DNA of 64,000 bases. Source: Bacteroidota bacterium. Its GTDB lineage: Bacteria; Bacteroidota; Bacteroidia; Bacteroidales; Lentimicrobiaceae. Each line of letters begins with the position of its first letter. Positions within the stretch are counted from its first letter, which is position 1. Made by a program: the position numbers and the translations under genes. The notes under the pieces were generated by a model, which was given only the letters and a program-made list of their open reading frames with translations, was not told the origin of the DNA and did not search any database. This document shows positions 16,415 to 24,928 of the stretch, piece by piece. The stretch covers positions 124,001-188,000 of the forward strand of contig JAEYSM010000016.1 in assembly GCA_023434665.1 (NCBI GenBank), written 5' to 3'.

Positions 16415-16419
16415 GGATT

Positions 16420-17058
16420 ATGAGTTTCTTGCAGCAATTCTGGGAAAATGTTCTAAATACCGGAATATGGGAATTCCTGGCTGTAATCACAGGGATTGCG
16501 AGTGTTTGGTATGCCAGAAAAGAAAGTATTTTAGTTTATCCAATTGGAATCATTAGCGTTGTGATTTACATTTTCATTTGTTATAACGCTCAACTTTTCG
16601 GAGATGCAGGCATAAATTTTTTCTATTTTGTAGTTAGTATATATGGATGGTATAAATGGACACATAAGCATGGGAAGCCAGAAATACGTGAAATATCCAT
16701 AAATACAACCAAGGAACAGATAATTGGGATACTGCTTTCTATAGCCTCTTTTATTGGAGTTCTATACTTAGTAAGATACTTTAACGGATCAAATCAGCAA
16801 TACCTCGATTCTTATATTCCTTATGTTGATTCCTTTACTACAGCTGTCTTTTTAATAGGCATGTGGCAAATGGCTCTTAAAAGATTGGAGAACTGGCTTT
16901 ACTGGATAGTTGGTGATGTTGTTTCTATTCCTTTGTATTATTCTAAAGGATTGGTGTTTTCCAGTTTTCAATACCTGGTTTTTCTGATAATAGCTATAAT
17001 GGGATACATTGAATGGAGAAAGCGATGGTTAGAAAGAACCCACTCCGTATCGCAATAA
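16420..17058 (+). CDS. pnuC: PnuC-family vitamin transporter
   Basis: 212 residues with about seven membrane helices. Typical PnuC features are ITGIASVWYARKESILVYPIG, FYFVVSIYGWYKW and the late helix pair around MALKRLENWLYWIVGDVVSI. PnuC proteins are facilitators that take up nicotinamide riboside, riboflavin (PnuX) or thiamine (PnuT), with trapping by phosphorylation inside the cell. Its 3' end overlaps the NadR-type kinase gene by 34 bases, so the two are translationally coupled. That points to nicotinamide riboside, while the upstream thiamine-binding-like gene points to thiamine. Confidence 0.85.
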   Translation: MSFLQQFWENVLNTGIWEFLAVITGIASVWYARKESILVYPIGIISVVIYIFICYNAQLFGDAGINFFYFVVSIYGWYKWTHKHGKPEIREISINTTKEQIIGILLSIASFIGVLYLVRYFNGSNQQYLDSYIPYVDSFTTAVFLIGMWQMALKRLENWLYWIVGDVVSIPLYYSKGLVFSSFQYLVFLIIAIMGYIEWRKRWLERTHSVSQ

Positions 17059-17558
17059 CAGGTCCTGAATCGACTGGTAAATCTGCACTCTGCAAGCAGC
17101 TGGCACTCTATTTCAACGAGCCGTATGTTTGTGAATATTCAAGAATTTTCCTAGCCGGGTCAGGAGGAAAATATAGTTTTGAGGATATTCTTGACATTGC
17201 ACAGGGCCAGTACGAAAGGGAGCAAACTGCCCTTATGAATGCAGACAAGTTCCTTTTTTGTGATACTGATTTCCTTGTTTCACACATTTGGGCAATGGTC
17301 AAATATGGAAAGTCGCATAAGTGGATTGAAACGATGATAGAGAAATGCCCTTATGATTTCACACTTCTTTGTAACATTGATATTCCTTGGGAATTTGATC
17401 CTCTAAGAGAAAATCCATTGAATCGGGAGTATTTATTCAAAGTGTTTTATAATGAACTTTCTGTACGAAATTTCCCTTTTGCGGTTGTTGAGGGAATTGA
17501 TGTTGAAAGGCTTCTCAATGCTATTCAACTTTTAAGTGTTAATGGATTCAACCGTTAA
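17025..17558 (+). CDS. NadR-type ribosylnicotinamide kinase-like ATPase
   Basis: About 177 residues from the ATG at 17025, which has a GGAG sequence 6 bases upstream; an ATG at 17013 is also possible. P-loop GPESTGKSAL, then VCEYSRIFL, FCDTDFLVSHIW and DIPWEFDPLRENP follow the order of the ribosylnicotinamide kinase domain of NadR. The adenylyltransferase and HTH domains of enterobacterial NadR are absent. It should phosphorylate the substrate brought in by PnuC, most likely nicotinamide riboside to NMN. A thiamine-kinase role cannot be excluded given the first gene of the operon. Confidence 0.78.
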   Translation: MVRKNPLRIAITGPESTGKSALCKQLALYFNEPYVCEYSRIFLAGSGGKYSFEDILDIAQGQYEREQTALMNADKFLFCDTDFLVSHIWAMVKYGKSHKWIETMIEKCPYDFTLLCNIDIPWEFDPLRENPLNREYLFKVFYNELSVRNFPFAVVEGIDVERLLNAIQLLSVNGFNR

Positions 17559-17614
17559 ACTCTAATTTTAACCGAGAATATCCAAGATTTAAAGGAGAAT
17601 ACCATCGTATTCAT

Positions 17615-17622
17615 TATCTTTG
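17615..17622 (+). promoter_or_regulatory. -7 promoter box of the GT4/fusion/flippase unit
   Basis: TATCTTTG, exact consensus, ending 19 bases before the ATG at 17642. Confidence 0.55.
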
Positions 17623-17641
17623 AATTTTCTGAACATTTTCA

Positions 17642-18775
17642 ATGGACCGGGATAAGTATATTCTCTATATAAGCCGATGGTATCCTAGTGAGGTTGACTC
17701 AATGCTTGGATTATTTGTCAAAAATCATGCTCTGGCAGCAGCACAGGCAGGGTTTAAAGTAATAGTTATCTATCCTGCTCCCATAAATGGAACTAAAATA
17801 AATACAGGCTTCTCAACAAACCATGAAAAAGGAATAACTGAAATTATTCTTTATTATCGCAAAAGCTCATTTCTATCTTCATTATCACTCTTTATTTCAT
17901 GGATTAAATTAATCAGACAAAGTATTGAAACAAATGGGAGACCCGCACTCATTCATGCACACATTCTGACAAGAGCCGGTATTTTAGCCCTGATATTGTC
18001 AAAATATCTAGATGTGCCTTACATTATAACAGAACACTGGTCTCGGTACTTTGATGAAAATCTCAGCTTTAAGGGTTTTATCAGAAAGAAATTAACCCAA
18101 GTAGTTATTAATAACGCAAGAAGCGTAACTGTTGTCTCTGAGAGACTGGCAACGGCAATGAAAAAGAGGGGACTTAAATTCAATCCGGAATTATTAAATA
18201 ATGTAGTGGATACTGCAAAATTTCACATACAAACTCAAAAATATCCAACATTCTCCTTTATAAGCATTTCATGCTTTGAAGAAAAGTCAAAAAATCTGAT
18301 TATGCTGATTGATTCTATCACTCAGATAAGTCAAAGCAGTGAATTTCCGATAGATCTTTTATTAATAGGTGATGGTGTTGATAGAAAGAAAGTCGAAAAG
18401 TATGCCGTTATTAATGGATGCCCTGCCAAATTCATGGGTACCCTGCCTCAAGAAGAAACTGCTGAAATACTAAAACGATCACATTGTCTTGTTCTGAGTA
18501 GTAATTACGAAACTTTTGGAATTGTTGCTTATGAAGCATTAGCATGTGGTCTTCCCGTTATAACTACGGATGTTGCTGATCTGAAGAAAGTAATTGATGA
18601 AGATTCTGGATTTGTAATTCCAGTGAAAGATGTTGAATCTATGGTGAAAGCTATGAAGAAAGTGATTGAAAATTATAATTCCTATGATCCATTAAAGATC
18701 AGAAAAAAAGTTGAAACATGTAGTATTGCTTCAGTTTCTAACAGTTTGAGTGAATTATATCAAGGTGTTATTTAA
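17642..18775 (+). CDS. Glycosyltransferase family 4 protein
   Basis: 377 residues of a GT-B retaining glycosyltransferase. The N-terminal acceptor domain contains SRWYPSEVDSMLGLFVKNHA and LIHAHILTRAGI. The C-terminal donor domain has FISISCFEEKSKNLIMLI (variant of the usual GRL..KKG), LLLIGDGVDRKKVE, FMGTLPQEE and the nucleotide-sugar motif YETFGIVAYEALACGLPVI. It starts a three-gene unit with the formyltransferase/propeller fusion (9-base gap) and a flippase (4-base gap), so it likely adds a sugar to a lipid-linked glycan. Donor and acceptor are unknown. Confidence 0.9.
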   Translation: MDRDKYILYISRWYPSEVDSMLGLFVKNHALAAAQAGFKVIVIYPAPINGTKINTGFSTNHEKGITEIILYYRKSSFLSSLSLFISWIKLIRQSIETNGRPALIHAHILTRAGILALILSKYLDVPYIITEHWSRYFDENLSFKGFIRKKLTQVVINNARSVTVVSERLATAMKKRGLKFNPELLNNVVDTAKFHIQTQKYPTFSFISISCFEEKSKNLIMLIDSITQISQSSEFPIDLLLIGDGVDRKKVEKYAVINGCPAKFMGTLPQEETAEILKRSHCLVLSSNYETFGIVAYEALACGLPVITTDVADLKKVIDEDSGFVIPVKDVESMVKAMKKVIENYNSYDPLKIRKKVETCSIASVSNSLSELYQGVI

Positions 18776-18784
18776 TGACAGTTT

Positions 18785-20473
18785 ATGGCTGTGAAAGAAT
18801 TTTCAGAAGGTTTGAATTTTGCCATTTTAACTGACTCTTTTGAGGTGTTTGAATGGCAGTATGATGCCGTTGAAGCACTAGTGAGAGAACCGGGTGTTCG
18901 CCCGATTGTCGTCATTATTAAGGACCCTCATTGTCGAAAGAAGCATCAACGAAAGCAGAGGGAAAAATGGAATAGTTTGTTCTATCGAATTTATACGAGT
19001 TATTTTTTTCATCCGTTAACAAGGAATAAAAAAGACTTAAAAAGTTTGGTTGGAAACCTGTCGGTAATTAAATCCTGTACACGTTTGGAGGATCAATATG
19101 AATACTTTAGTCAGGAAGATATATCCAGTATTCAGGACCACAAGCCTGATTTTATATTGAAGTTAGGATTTGGAGAATTAAAAGGAGAAATATTAACTTC
19201 CACTCCTTTAGGAGTATGGGATTACCATTACGCAGATGAACAAAAGTTCAGAGGACATCCACCTGCATTTTGGGAGATTTATACAGGAGATCACAAAACC
19301 GGAGCTACTTTACAACGGTTAACTGAAGAAATTGACGGAGGAGTTATTCTACGGAAAGGATTGTTTAAAACGATTGAACATTCATGGTCACAAAATTTAA
19401 GGCAAACACTAGAACTAACAAAACGTTGGCCTGCAGATGTTTGTCGTGAAATAATTAACCAAAACACTTTTCCCGACACCATAAGAGGTGTTGAAACGAT
19501 TGCACCAATTTATAATCTACCGGGCAATACAACCTTCACCTTCTTTCTTTTAAAATTGCTAAAGAATAAATTGCAGCATTTCTTTAATGAGTTATTTTCT
19601 GTTGAAATATGGCAAACTGGAATTATAAAGGCCCGCACTGCCGATATCTTGGGAGAATTATCTTACACAATCGAACCTGTAGAAGTCGACTGGCACACAG
19701 CTCATGGAAAGAATGATTATTATGCTGACTCCTTCGCGTTAAGGGTGTCAGACAGATTGTTATTGCTTTATGAAGATTACTCATATAAAAGTAGATTAGG
19801 AAAAATTTCAGCTGTATGGTTTGATGAACGCGATTTTACATTCAGTGATCCTATAACTTTACTTGATGAGCAGTGGCACTTATCTTATCCATTTGTATTT
19901 AAACACAATAATACAATTTATTGCATACCCTCATGCAGTGATAAAAAAAGTATAGATCTCTATCGCTTAGATATTTCTTCGATGAAGCTTGTACATGATA
20001 GAGTATTGATTAAAGGTGTTGGAGCCATTGATCCCACATTAATTCATCATCAAAACCACTGGTTTCTGTTTTTTACATCTGATAATGCTCCGAATACTGA
20101 ATTGCATATATGGCATTCCGAAGATTTAGATCAAGAGTTTGTGCCACATGTCTTAAATCCTGTAAAATCAAACGTCAGTAATTCACGTCCGGCTGGACCA
20201 TTATTTTATCTGGATGGTAATTTATATCGTCCATCACAGGATTGTTCCAGATCATATGGAGGAAGAGTAATCATACATGAAGTAAAACTTCTTTCAGAGG
20301 ATTCATTTCTGGAAATGGCAGTCAGTGTATTAGACCCACCTTCCGGATTTAAGGGCTTGCACAATATTTCTTTTGCAAGTGACTTTATGTACTTTGATGT
20401 GAAAAGAATGGGATTTTCGCCTGCAAATTTCTTTTATCAGATTAAGCGTCGGGTTGGATTGATTAGAAGTTAG
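18785..20473 (+). CDS. Formyltransferase-like domain fused to a GINT1-like beta-propeller
   Basis: 562 residues. Residues 10-240 resemble formyl_trans_N (Fmt/PurN fold): FILKLGFGELKGEILTST, then GVWDYHYADEQKFRGHPP, TGDHKTGATLQRL and EEIDGGVILRKG. The catalytic triad of formyltransferases is Asn-His-Asp; here Asp146 replaces Asn, while His148 and Asp184 are kept. Residues 260-560 resemble the five-bladed propeller of the glucosamine inositolphosphorylceramide transferase family (RPAGPLFYLDGNLYRPSQDC is typical). It probably modifies or transfers an amino sugar in glycan or glycolipid synthesis beside the GT4 and flippase. The chemistry is not established. Confidence 0.72.
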   Translation: MAVKEFSEGLNFAILTDSFEVFEWQYDAVEALVREPGVRPIVVIIKDPHCRKKHQRKQREKWNSLFYRIYTSYFFHPLTRNKKDLKSLVGNLSVIKSCTRLEDQYEYFSQEDISSIQDHKPDFILKLGFGELKGEILTSTPLGVWDYHYADEQKFRGHPPAFWEIYTGDHKTGATLQRLTEEIDGGVILRKGLFKTIEHSWSQNLRQTLELTKRWPADVCREIINQNTFPDTIRGVETIAPIYNLPGNTTFTFFLLKLLKNKLQHFFNELFSVEIWQTGIIKARTADILGELSYTIEPVEVDWHTAHGKNDYYADSFALRVSDRLLLLYEDYSYKSRLGKISAVWFDERDFTFSDPITLLDEQWHLSYPFVFKHNNTIYCIPSCSDKKSIDLYRLDISSMKLVHDRVLIKGVGAIDPTLIHHQNHWFLFFTSDNAPNTELHIWHSEDLDQEFVPHVLNPVKSNVSNSRPAGPLFYLDGNLYRPSQDCSRSYGGRVIIHEVKLLSEDSFLEMAVSVLDPPSGFKGLHNISFASDFMYFDVKRMGFSPANFFYQIKRRVGLIRS

Positions 20474-20477
20474 TTAA

Positions 20478-21743
20478 ATGATACGGAATCTATTTTCAAC
20501 TACAGTTTCGCGAATTGTAATTGGTGTAATAAACCTGGGAGTAATATGGATTTGTGCCAGATACCTCGGTGCTGAAGCATTAGGCACAATTTCTCTGATT
20601 ATTCTGGGGATAAGCATTATACAATTGGTAACCGCTATTATGGCTGGAAGTTCATTAGTATATCAAGCTTCGCGCTATCGTTTAGCTGACCTGTTAACCA
20701 TTGCATGGCTATGGACAATAATAGGAGGAATTCCTGTGTGGTTTATATTAAAAGCCTTCTCACTAATTCCTCCTGAGTTTTCTAATGAGGTATTAGGACT
20801 GGCTTTAATTAGTTCAATTATCACTATTAATCAAAATTTATTTCTAGGAAAGGAGCAAATAAGGAACTATAATTTAATGGCAGTAGTACAGTCAATCATC
20901 TTACTGTTTGCATTGATAATCTTAGTCCTGTTGTATAAATGGTACAAACCAAGTGCATACGTGATTTCCCAATTTATCAGCATGTCAATCATTGCTTTAA
21001 TAGGGACTATTATGAATCTACCTCCTTTGAAAACATTTAAAATCCCTCAGAAGAAAGTGATTTTGGAAGCATTCAGATACGGTGGATTCCTTCAAACTGC
21101 TAATATTATGCAGTTATTCAATTACCGTTTAAGTTATTATCTGATTGAGAAATTTTTTGATAGGGCAACGCTTGGCGTTTTTTCATTAGGAGTTCAGTTG
21201 GCCGAAAGTATCTGGATAATTTCAAGAAGCATGGCTGTTCTCTTATACAGTAGATTATCTAATGTGAGGGACCAAAATTTTTCTATCAATTTGACTGTCA
21301 ATTTTATTAAAGTAGCTGCCATTGCTACAACCCTTCTAATAGGGATTGTAGTATTATTACCGTCTGATTTCTTTGTTATAGTGTTTCAAAGCGAATTTGA
21401 AGGAATAGTAAAAGTCTTTTCAAGCTTAGCCCCAGGTATTATCGCAATCTCTATTTCTTTGATGTTCAGTCATTATTTTTCAGGCAATGGGACTCCACAT
21501 TACAATACAATCTCCTCCGGAATAGGACTCATCCTGACAATTTGTCTTGGGCTTATATTAATACCTTTATATGGTGTCATCGGAGCCGGAATAACATCAT
21601 CTCTTTCCTACATAAGTAGCATGTTGTACCAACTATTTGTATTTAAAAGAAAGACAAGAATCAAATGGTTTGCCTTTATACCAGTTTCATCTGATTATGG
21701 CAGGGTAATTGCTGAAATTAGGACGACTTTTAAGAAAGTTTGA
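20478..21743 (+). CDS. Oligosaccharide flippase (Wzx/MATE-like)
   Basis: 421 residues with about twelve membrane helices. It opens with LFSTTVSRIVIGVINLGVIWI and continues with RYLGAEALGTISLIILGISI, the usual start of polysaccharide_synt/Wzx proteins, and has the mid-protein FRYGGFLQTANIMQLFNYR. It should move a lipid-linked saccharide across the inner membrane. It closes the three-gene glycan unit starting at 17642. No polymerase or ligase gene is adjacent, so the remaining assembly steps must be encoded elsewhere. Confidence 0.85.
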   Translation: MIRNLFSTTVSRIVIGVINLGVIWICARYLGAEALGTISLIILGISIIQLVTAIMAGSSLVYQASRYRLADLLTIAWLWTIIGGIPVWFILKAFSLIPPEFSNEVLGLALISSIITINQNLFLGKEQIRNYNLMAVVQSIILLFALIILVLLYKWYKPSAYVISQFISMSIIALIGTIMNLPPLKTFKIPQKKVILEAFRYGGFLQTANIMQLFNYRLSYYLIEKFFDRATLGVFSLGVQLAESIWIISRSMAVLLYSRLSNVRDQNFSINLTVNFIKVAAIATTLLIGIVVLLPSDFFVIVFQSEFEGIVKVFSSLAPGIIAISISLMFSHYFSGNGTPHYNTISSGIGLILTICLGLILIPLYGVIGAGITSSLSYISSMLYQLFVFKRKTRIKWFAFIPVSSDYGRVIAEIRTTFKKV

Positions 21744-21780
21744 TTTATTCAAGTGATTCAGGAATTTTATAAGGTGCATG

Positions 21781-21788
21781 TATTTTTG
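21781..21788 (+). promoter_or_regulatory. Candidate distant promoter box before the CAP-SPOR gene
   Basis: TATTTTTG, exact consensus, but 142 bases before the next start codon at 21931. It could give a long leader or a small RNA. A weaker box (TATTTTTA) lies at about 21899-21906, nearer the gene. Confidence 0.3.
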
Positions 21789-21930
21789 TACTAAATGCAA
21801 GTATTCTTCTTTATAATGAATTTGCCCATAAGAGTTTAATGAACGATTGTTGAAAACTTTAATCGATTTGAAGAGATGAAATATAGTTCAAAATTCTTAT
21901 TTTTACACTGAGAAAGAACAATTTAGAGGC

Positions 21931-22956
21931 ATGCTTTCAAGGCTTATTTTTATTTTTATCCTAATAAGTGAACTTTCTTTTGGTCAAGATTCACAATTAT
22001 CTTACAAAGAACATTGTGCAACAGACGATGAAAAGAAACTTCATTCTTTGATTAATGAGTACCGCGTAAATCATCAAATAGAACCTTTAGAGTTTTCTAT
22101 ATGTCTCTCATACGTGGCAAGAACTCATGCTATGGATCTTAAGAAACACCGTCCTGATTTTGGAGGATGTAATTTACATAGTTGGTCAGATAAAGGAAAA
22201 TGGACACCATGTTGTTATGCAAAAGATGAAAAGAGACTAACATGTATGACTCAAAAGCCCAGAGAAATAACATCATACAGATATAAAGCGTACGAAGTAG
22301 TTTATTCTTCTACTGAAGGAACAAGCAGTGAGGATGCATTTGAATTCTGGAAAGGTATTACACTGATGAATGATTATTTGCTAAACACAGGAAAATGGGA
22401 AAAGCCATGGCAAGCGCTAGGCGTGGGCATTTATTCCGAATACATTTGTGTATGGTTTGGCGAAGGGATAGACCAAGAAGGAAGTGTAAAGGACTGTTCT
22501 CTCAGTACAATGGATTCATCTGAAAATCTTATTACAAGAGAGCAGCAAATTAATAATGTTGTTAGTGATAGTTTTGCTATGCAATCGACCGAAACAAAGG
22601 ATGGCTCAACAACAACTAAAGTTAAGGAGGAACTTGGTAGTATTGAAGAAAATTCAGCAAATCGATCAGATACTATTAAGCAGAAATTACCGGAGTTGAC
22701 TAGCAAGCCTTTGGATGACAGTTTGCTATATTTTATTATAGTGGCTTCAACCACTACCGCTGAACAAGCTATAGAAGAAGTGAATAAGTTAAAAGGACAA
22801 GGAAATATTAATGCAAAGTATTTACCTACCAGAACCTTCTTCAGAATTGCAATCAATAAATACATGGAAGAATCGGTTGCATATCGTGCACTGGCTGAGG
22901 TGAAAAAGAAATATCCCGATGCGTGGCTACTTAAACCAACTAACTTGAATAATTAA
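21931..22956 (+). CDS. Secreted CAP-domain protein with C-terminal SPOR domain
   Basis: 341 residues. A signal peptide occupies about 1-18. Residues 33-165 are a CAP/SCP-like domain (LHSLINEYRVNHQIEPL, YVARTHAMDLKKH, NLHSWSDKGKW, FWKGITLMNDYLL, WQALGVGIY) with several cysteines. Next comes a low-complexity Ser/Thr/Glu linker of about 80 residues. Residues 265-337 are a SPOR domain (LLYFIIVASTTTAEQAIEE, RTFFRIAINKYMEESVAY), which binds denuded peptidoglycan at division sites. The protein is therefore likely tethered to septal or other glycan strands in the periplasm. The role of the CAP part is unknown. Confidence 0.82.
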   Translation: MLSRLIFIFILISELSFGQDSQLSYKEHCATDDEKKLHSLINEYRVNHQIEPLEFSICLSYVARTHAMDLKKHRPDFGGCNLHSWSDKGKWTPCCYAKDEKRLTCMTQKPREITSYRYKAYEVVYSSTEGTSSEDAFEFWKGITLMNDYLLNTGKWEKPWQALGVGIYSEYICVWFGEGIDQEGSVKDCSLSTMDSSENLITREQQINNVVSDSFAMQSTETKDGSTTTKVKEELGSIEENSANRSDTIKQKLPELTSKPLDDSLLYFIIVASTTTAEQAIEEVNKLKGQGNINAKYLPTRTFFRIAINKYMEESVAYRALAEVKKKYPDAWLLKPTNLNN

Positions 22957-23000
22957 CAATTCAATTACAAATCGAGACCTCTCATAAAAATACTTTGCAG

Positions 23001-23008
23001 TATCTTTG
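23001..23008 (+). promoter_or_regulatory. -7 promoter box immediately before parE
   Basis: TATCTTTG, exact consensus, ending only 6 bases before the parE ATG at 23015. A transcript from it would have almost no leader. A TTG at 23006 lies inside this box and is rejected as the start codon. Confidence 0.6.
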
Positions 23009-23014
23009 CCACCT

Positions 23015-24928
23015 ATGGATGAATTAGATTATACCTCTGTCAACTCTGGACAATATTCGGATGACTCAATAAGAACTCTTGATTGGAAAGAGCATATCAG
23101 GCACCGTCCTGGAATGTATATAGGTAAATTGGGAGATGGTTCCTCTCAGGATGATGGTATTTATGTTCTGATTAAAGAAATCATCGATAATTCAATCGAT
23201 GAATTTGTGATGGGCAACGGACGGACTATTGAAGTTGCCATTAAGGATCAGAAAGTTACTATAAGAGATTATGGCAGGGGAATGCCTCTGGGTAAAGTAA
23301 TTGATTGCGTTTCGAAAATCAATACGGGAGCAAAGTACGATTCAAAAGTGTTTAAAAAAGCAGTTGGACTAAATGGTGTTGGTTCCAAAGCTGTCAATGC
23401 ACTTTCTTCTTATTTCATGGTACAAAGTATCAGAGAGGGGAGAACAAAAATTGTTGAATTTGAAAGAGGTGAGATTATTAATGATCATCCGGAAGAACAA
23501 AATACTTTACGCAGTGGTACTTTAATTAGTTTTATCCCTGACGAAAACATTTTTGGCAAGTACCATTTCATCGTCGAGTATATTGAACAGATGCTTTGGA
23601 ATTACGTATTCCTAAATAATGGTCTTACAATATGGTTCAATGGTGTGCGAATGCAGGCAAAAAATGGATTAGTTGACCTCCTGCAAAGAAATATAAATGG
23701 AAACTCCATTACCTATCCCATAATCCAGATTAAAGATGAGGACTTTGAATGTGCCTTCACTCATAGTGGTAATCAATATGGTGAGGAGTATTATTCATTC
23801 GTAAATGGGCAGCATACCTCTCAGGGAGGTACACACCAGGCTGCTTTCAGAGAATCAATAGTCAAAACAATCAGAGACTTTTATAAGAAGGATTTTGATC
23901 CAAGTGATATTCGTCAGGGTATTGTTGCAGCCATCAGTATCAAAGTTACTGAACCATTATTTGAATCTCAGACTAAAACCAAACTGGGATCAACTGTCAT
24001 GGAACCGGATGGTTCAGGTATAAGAAATTATATTGGAGATATTTTAAAAAAGCAACTTGACAATTTCCTGCATATGAATGCAGAAGTAGCTGAATCATTA
24101 CTCCGCAAAATAATGCAGAATGAGAAAGATAGGAAAGACTATGCTAATATTAAGAAGCTGGCCAAAGAAAGTGTCAAAAAAGTAAGCTTACATAATAAGA
24201 AACTCAGAGACTGCAGGGTCCATTATAACAGTAATGACCTGAGGCGATTGGAGACAACATTATTTATTACTGAAGGAGATTCAGCAAGTGGTTCGATCAC
24301 CAAATCGCGTGATGTTAATACCCAAGCAGTATTTAGTCTCAAGGGCAAACCTCTTAATTGCTACGGTCTAAGCAAGAAGGTAGTTTATGAGAATGAAGAA
24401 TTTAACCTTCTGCAGTCTGCTTTAAATGTTGAAGAAGGCGTTGAGAATCTAAGGTACAATTATATTGTCATTGCGACTGATGCAGATGTCGATGGAATGC
24501 ACATCAGACTATTGTTGCTCACTTTCTTTTTACAGTTCTATCCGGATGTTGTAAAAACAGGTCATCTTTACATTCTTCAAACGCCACTCTTTAGAGTCAG
24601 AAACAAAAAAAAGACCTCTTATTGTTATACTGATGAAGAGAGAATAAATGCTATCAGAGAATTAGGGCCTAATCCTGAAATAACCCGATTTAAAGGGTTA
24701 GGTGAAATTTCTCCTGATGAATTCAGGAATTTCATTGGAACATCAATGCGTTTAGATCCTGTAATTTTGAGAAAGACCTCAGAAATTAATGAAGTTCTCT
24801 CTTTTTACATGGGAAGAAACACCCCTGAAAGACAAGGATTTATTATTGAAAATCTTCGTCTAGAGGAAGACCTGATAGAGCAGAATAAGTCTGAAGAAAA
24901 AATAGAGTTGTCTATTCAAGAAGTTTAA
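23015..24928 (+). CDS. parE: Topoisomerase IV subunit B (type IIA topoisomerase ATPase subunit)
   Basis: 637 residues from the ATG at 23015. The GHKL ATPase shows EIIDNSIDEF, RDYGRGMP and GLNGVGSKAVNALS. The transducer domain has the QTKTKLGS switch-lysine loop. The TOPRIM domain has TEGDSASGSI and DADVDGMHIR. Length and the LKGKPLNCYGLSKK region fit Bacteroidota ParE rather than GyrB, which lacks this compact form. It supplies ATP-driven gate closure for decatenating chromosomes. No parC gene follows; the next gene (nnr) is convergent and overlaps the last 17 bases. Confidence 0.88.
   Translation: MDELDYTSVNSGQYSDDSIRTLDWKEHIRHRPGMYIGKLGDGSSQDDGIYVLIKEIIDNSIDEFVMGNGRTIEVAIKDQKVTIRDYGRGMPLGKVIDCVSKINTGAKYDSKVFKKAVGLNGVGSKAVNALSSYFMVQSIREGRTKIVEFERGEIINDHPEEQNTLRSGTLISFIPDENIFGKYHFIVEYIEQMLWNYVFLNNGLTIWFNGVRMQAKNGLVDLLQRNINGNSITYPIIQIKDEDFECAFTHSGNQYGEEYYSFVNGQHTSQGGTHQAAFRESIVKTIRDFYKKDFDPSDIRQGIVAAISIKVTEPLFESQTKTKLGSTVMEPDGSGIRNYIGDILKKQLDNFLHMNAEVAESLLRKIMQNEKDRKDYANIKKLAKESVKKVSLHNKKLRDCRVHYNSNDLRRLETTLFITEGDSASGSITKSRDVNTQAVFSLKGKPLNCYGLSKKVVYENEEFNLLQSALNVEEGVENLRYNYIVIATDADVDGMHIRLLLLTFFLQFYPDVVKTGHLYILQTPLFRVRNKKKTSYCYTDEERINAIRELGPNPEITRFKGLGEISPDEFRNFIGTSMRLDPVILRKTSEINEVLSFYMGRNTPERQGFIIENLRLEEDLIEQNKSEEKIELSIQEV

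Noticed and set aside
22431..22865. 144-residue antisense frame within the CAP-SPOR gene
   Set aside because: It is a shadow of the low-complexity linker and has no domain pattern.
23006..23014. TTG start of parE at 23006
   Set aside because: It lies within the -7 promoter box; ATG 23015 follows immediately.
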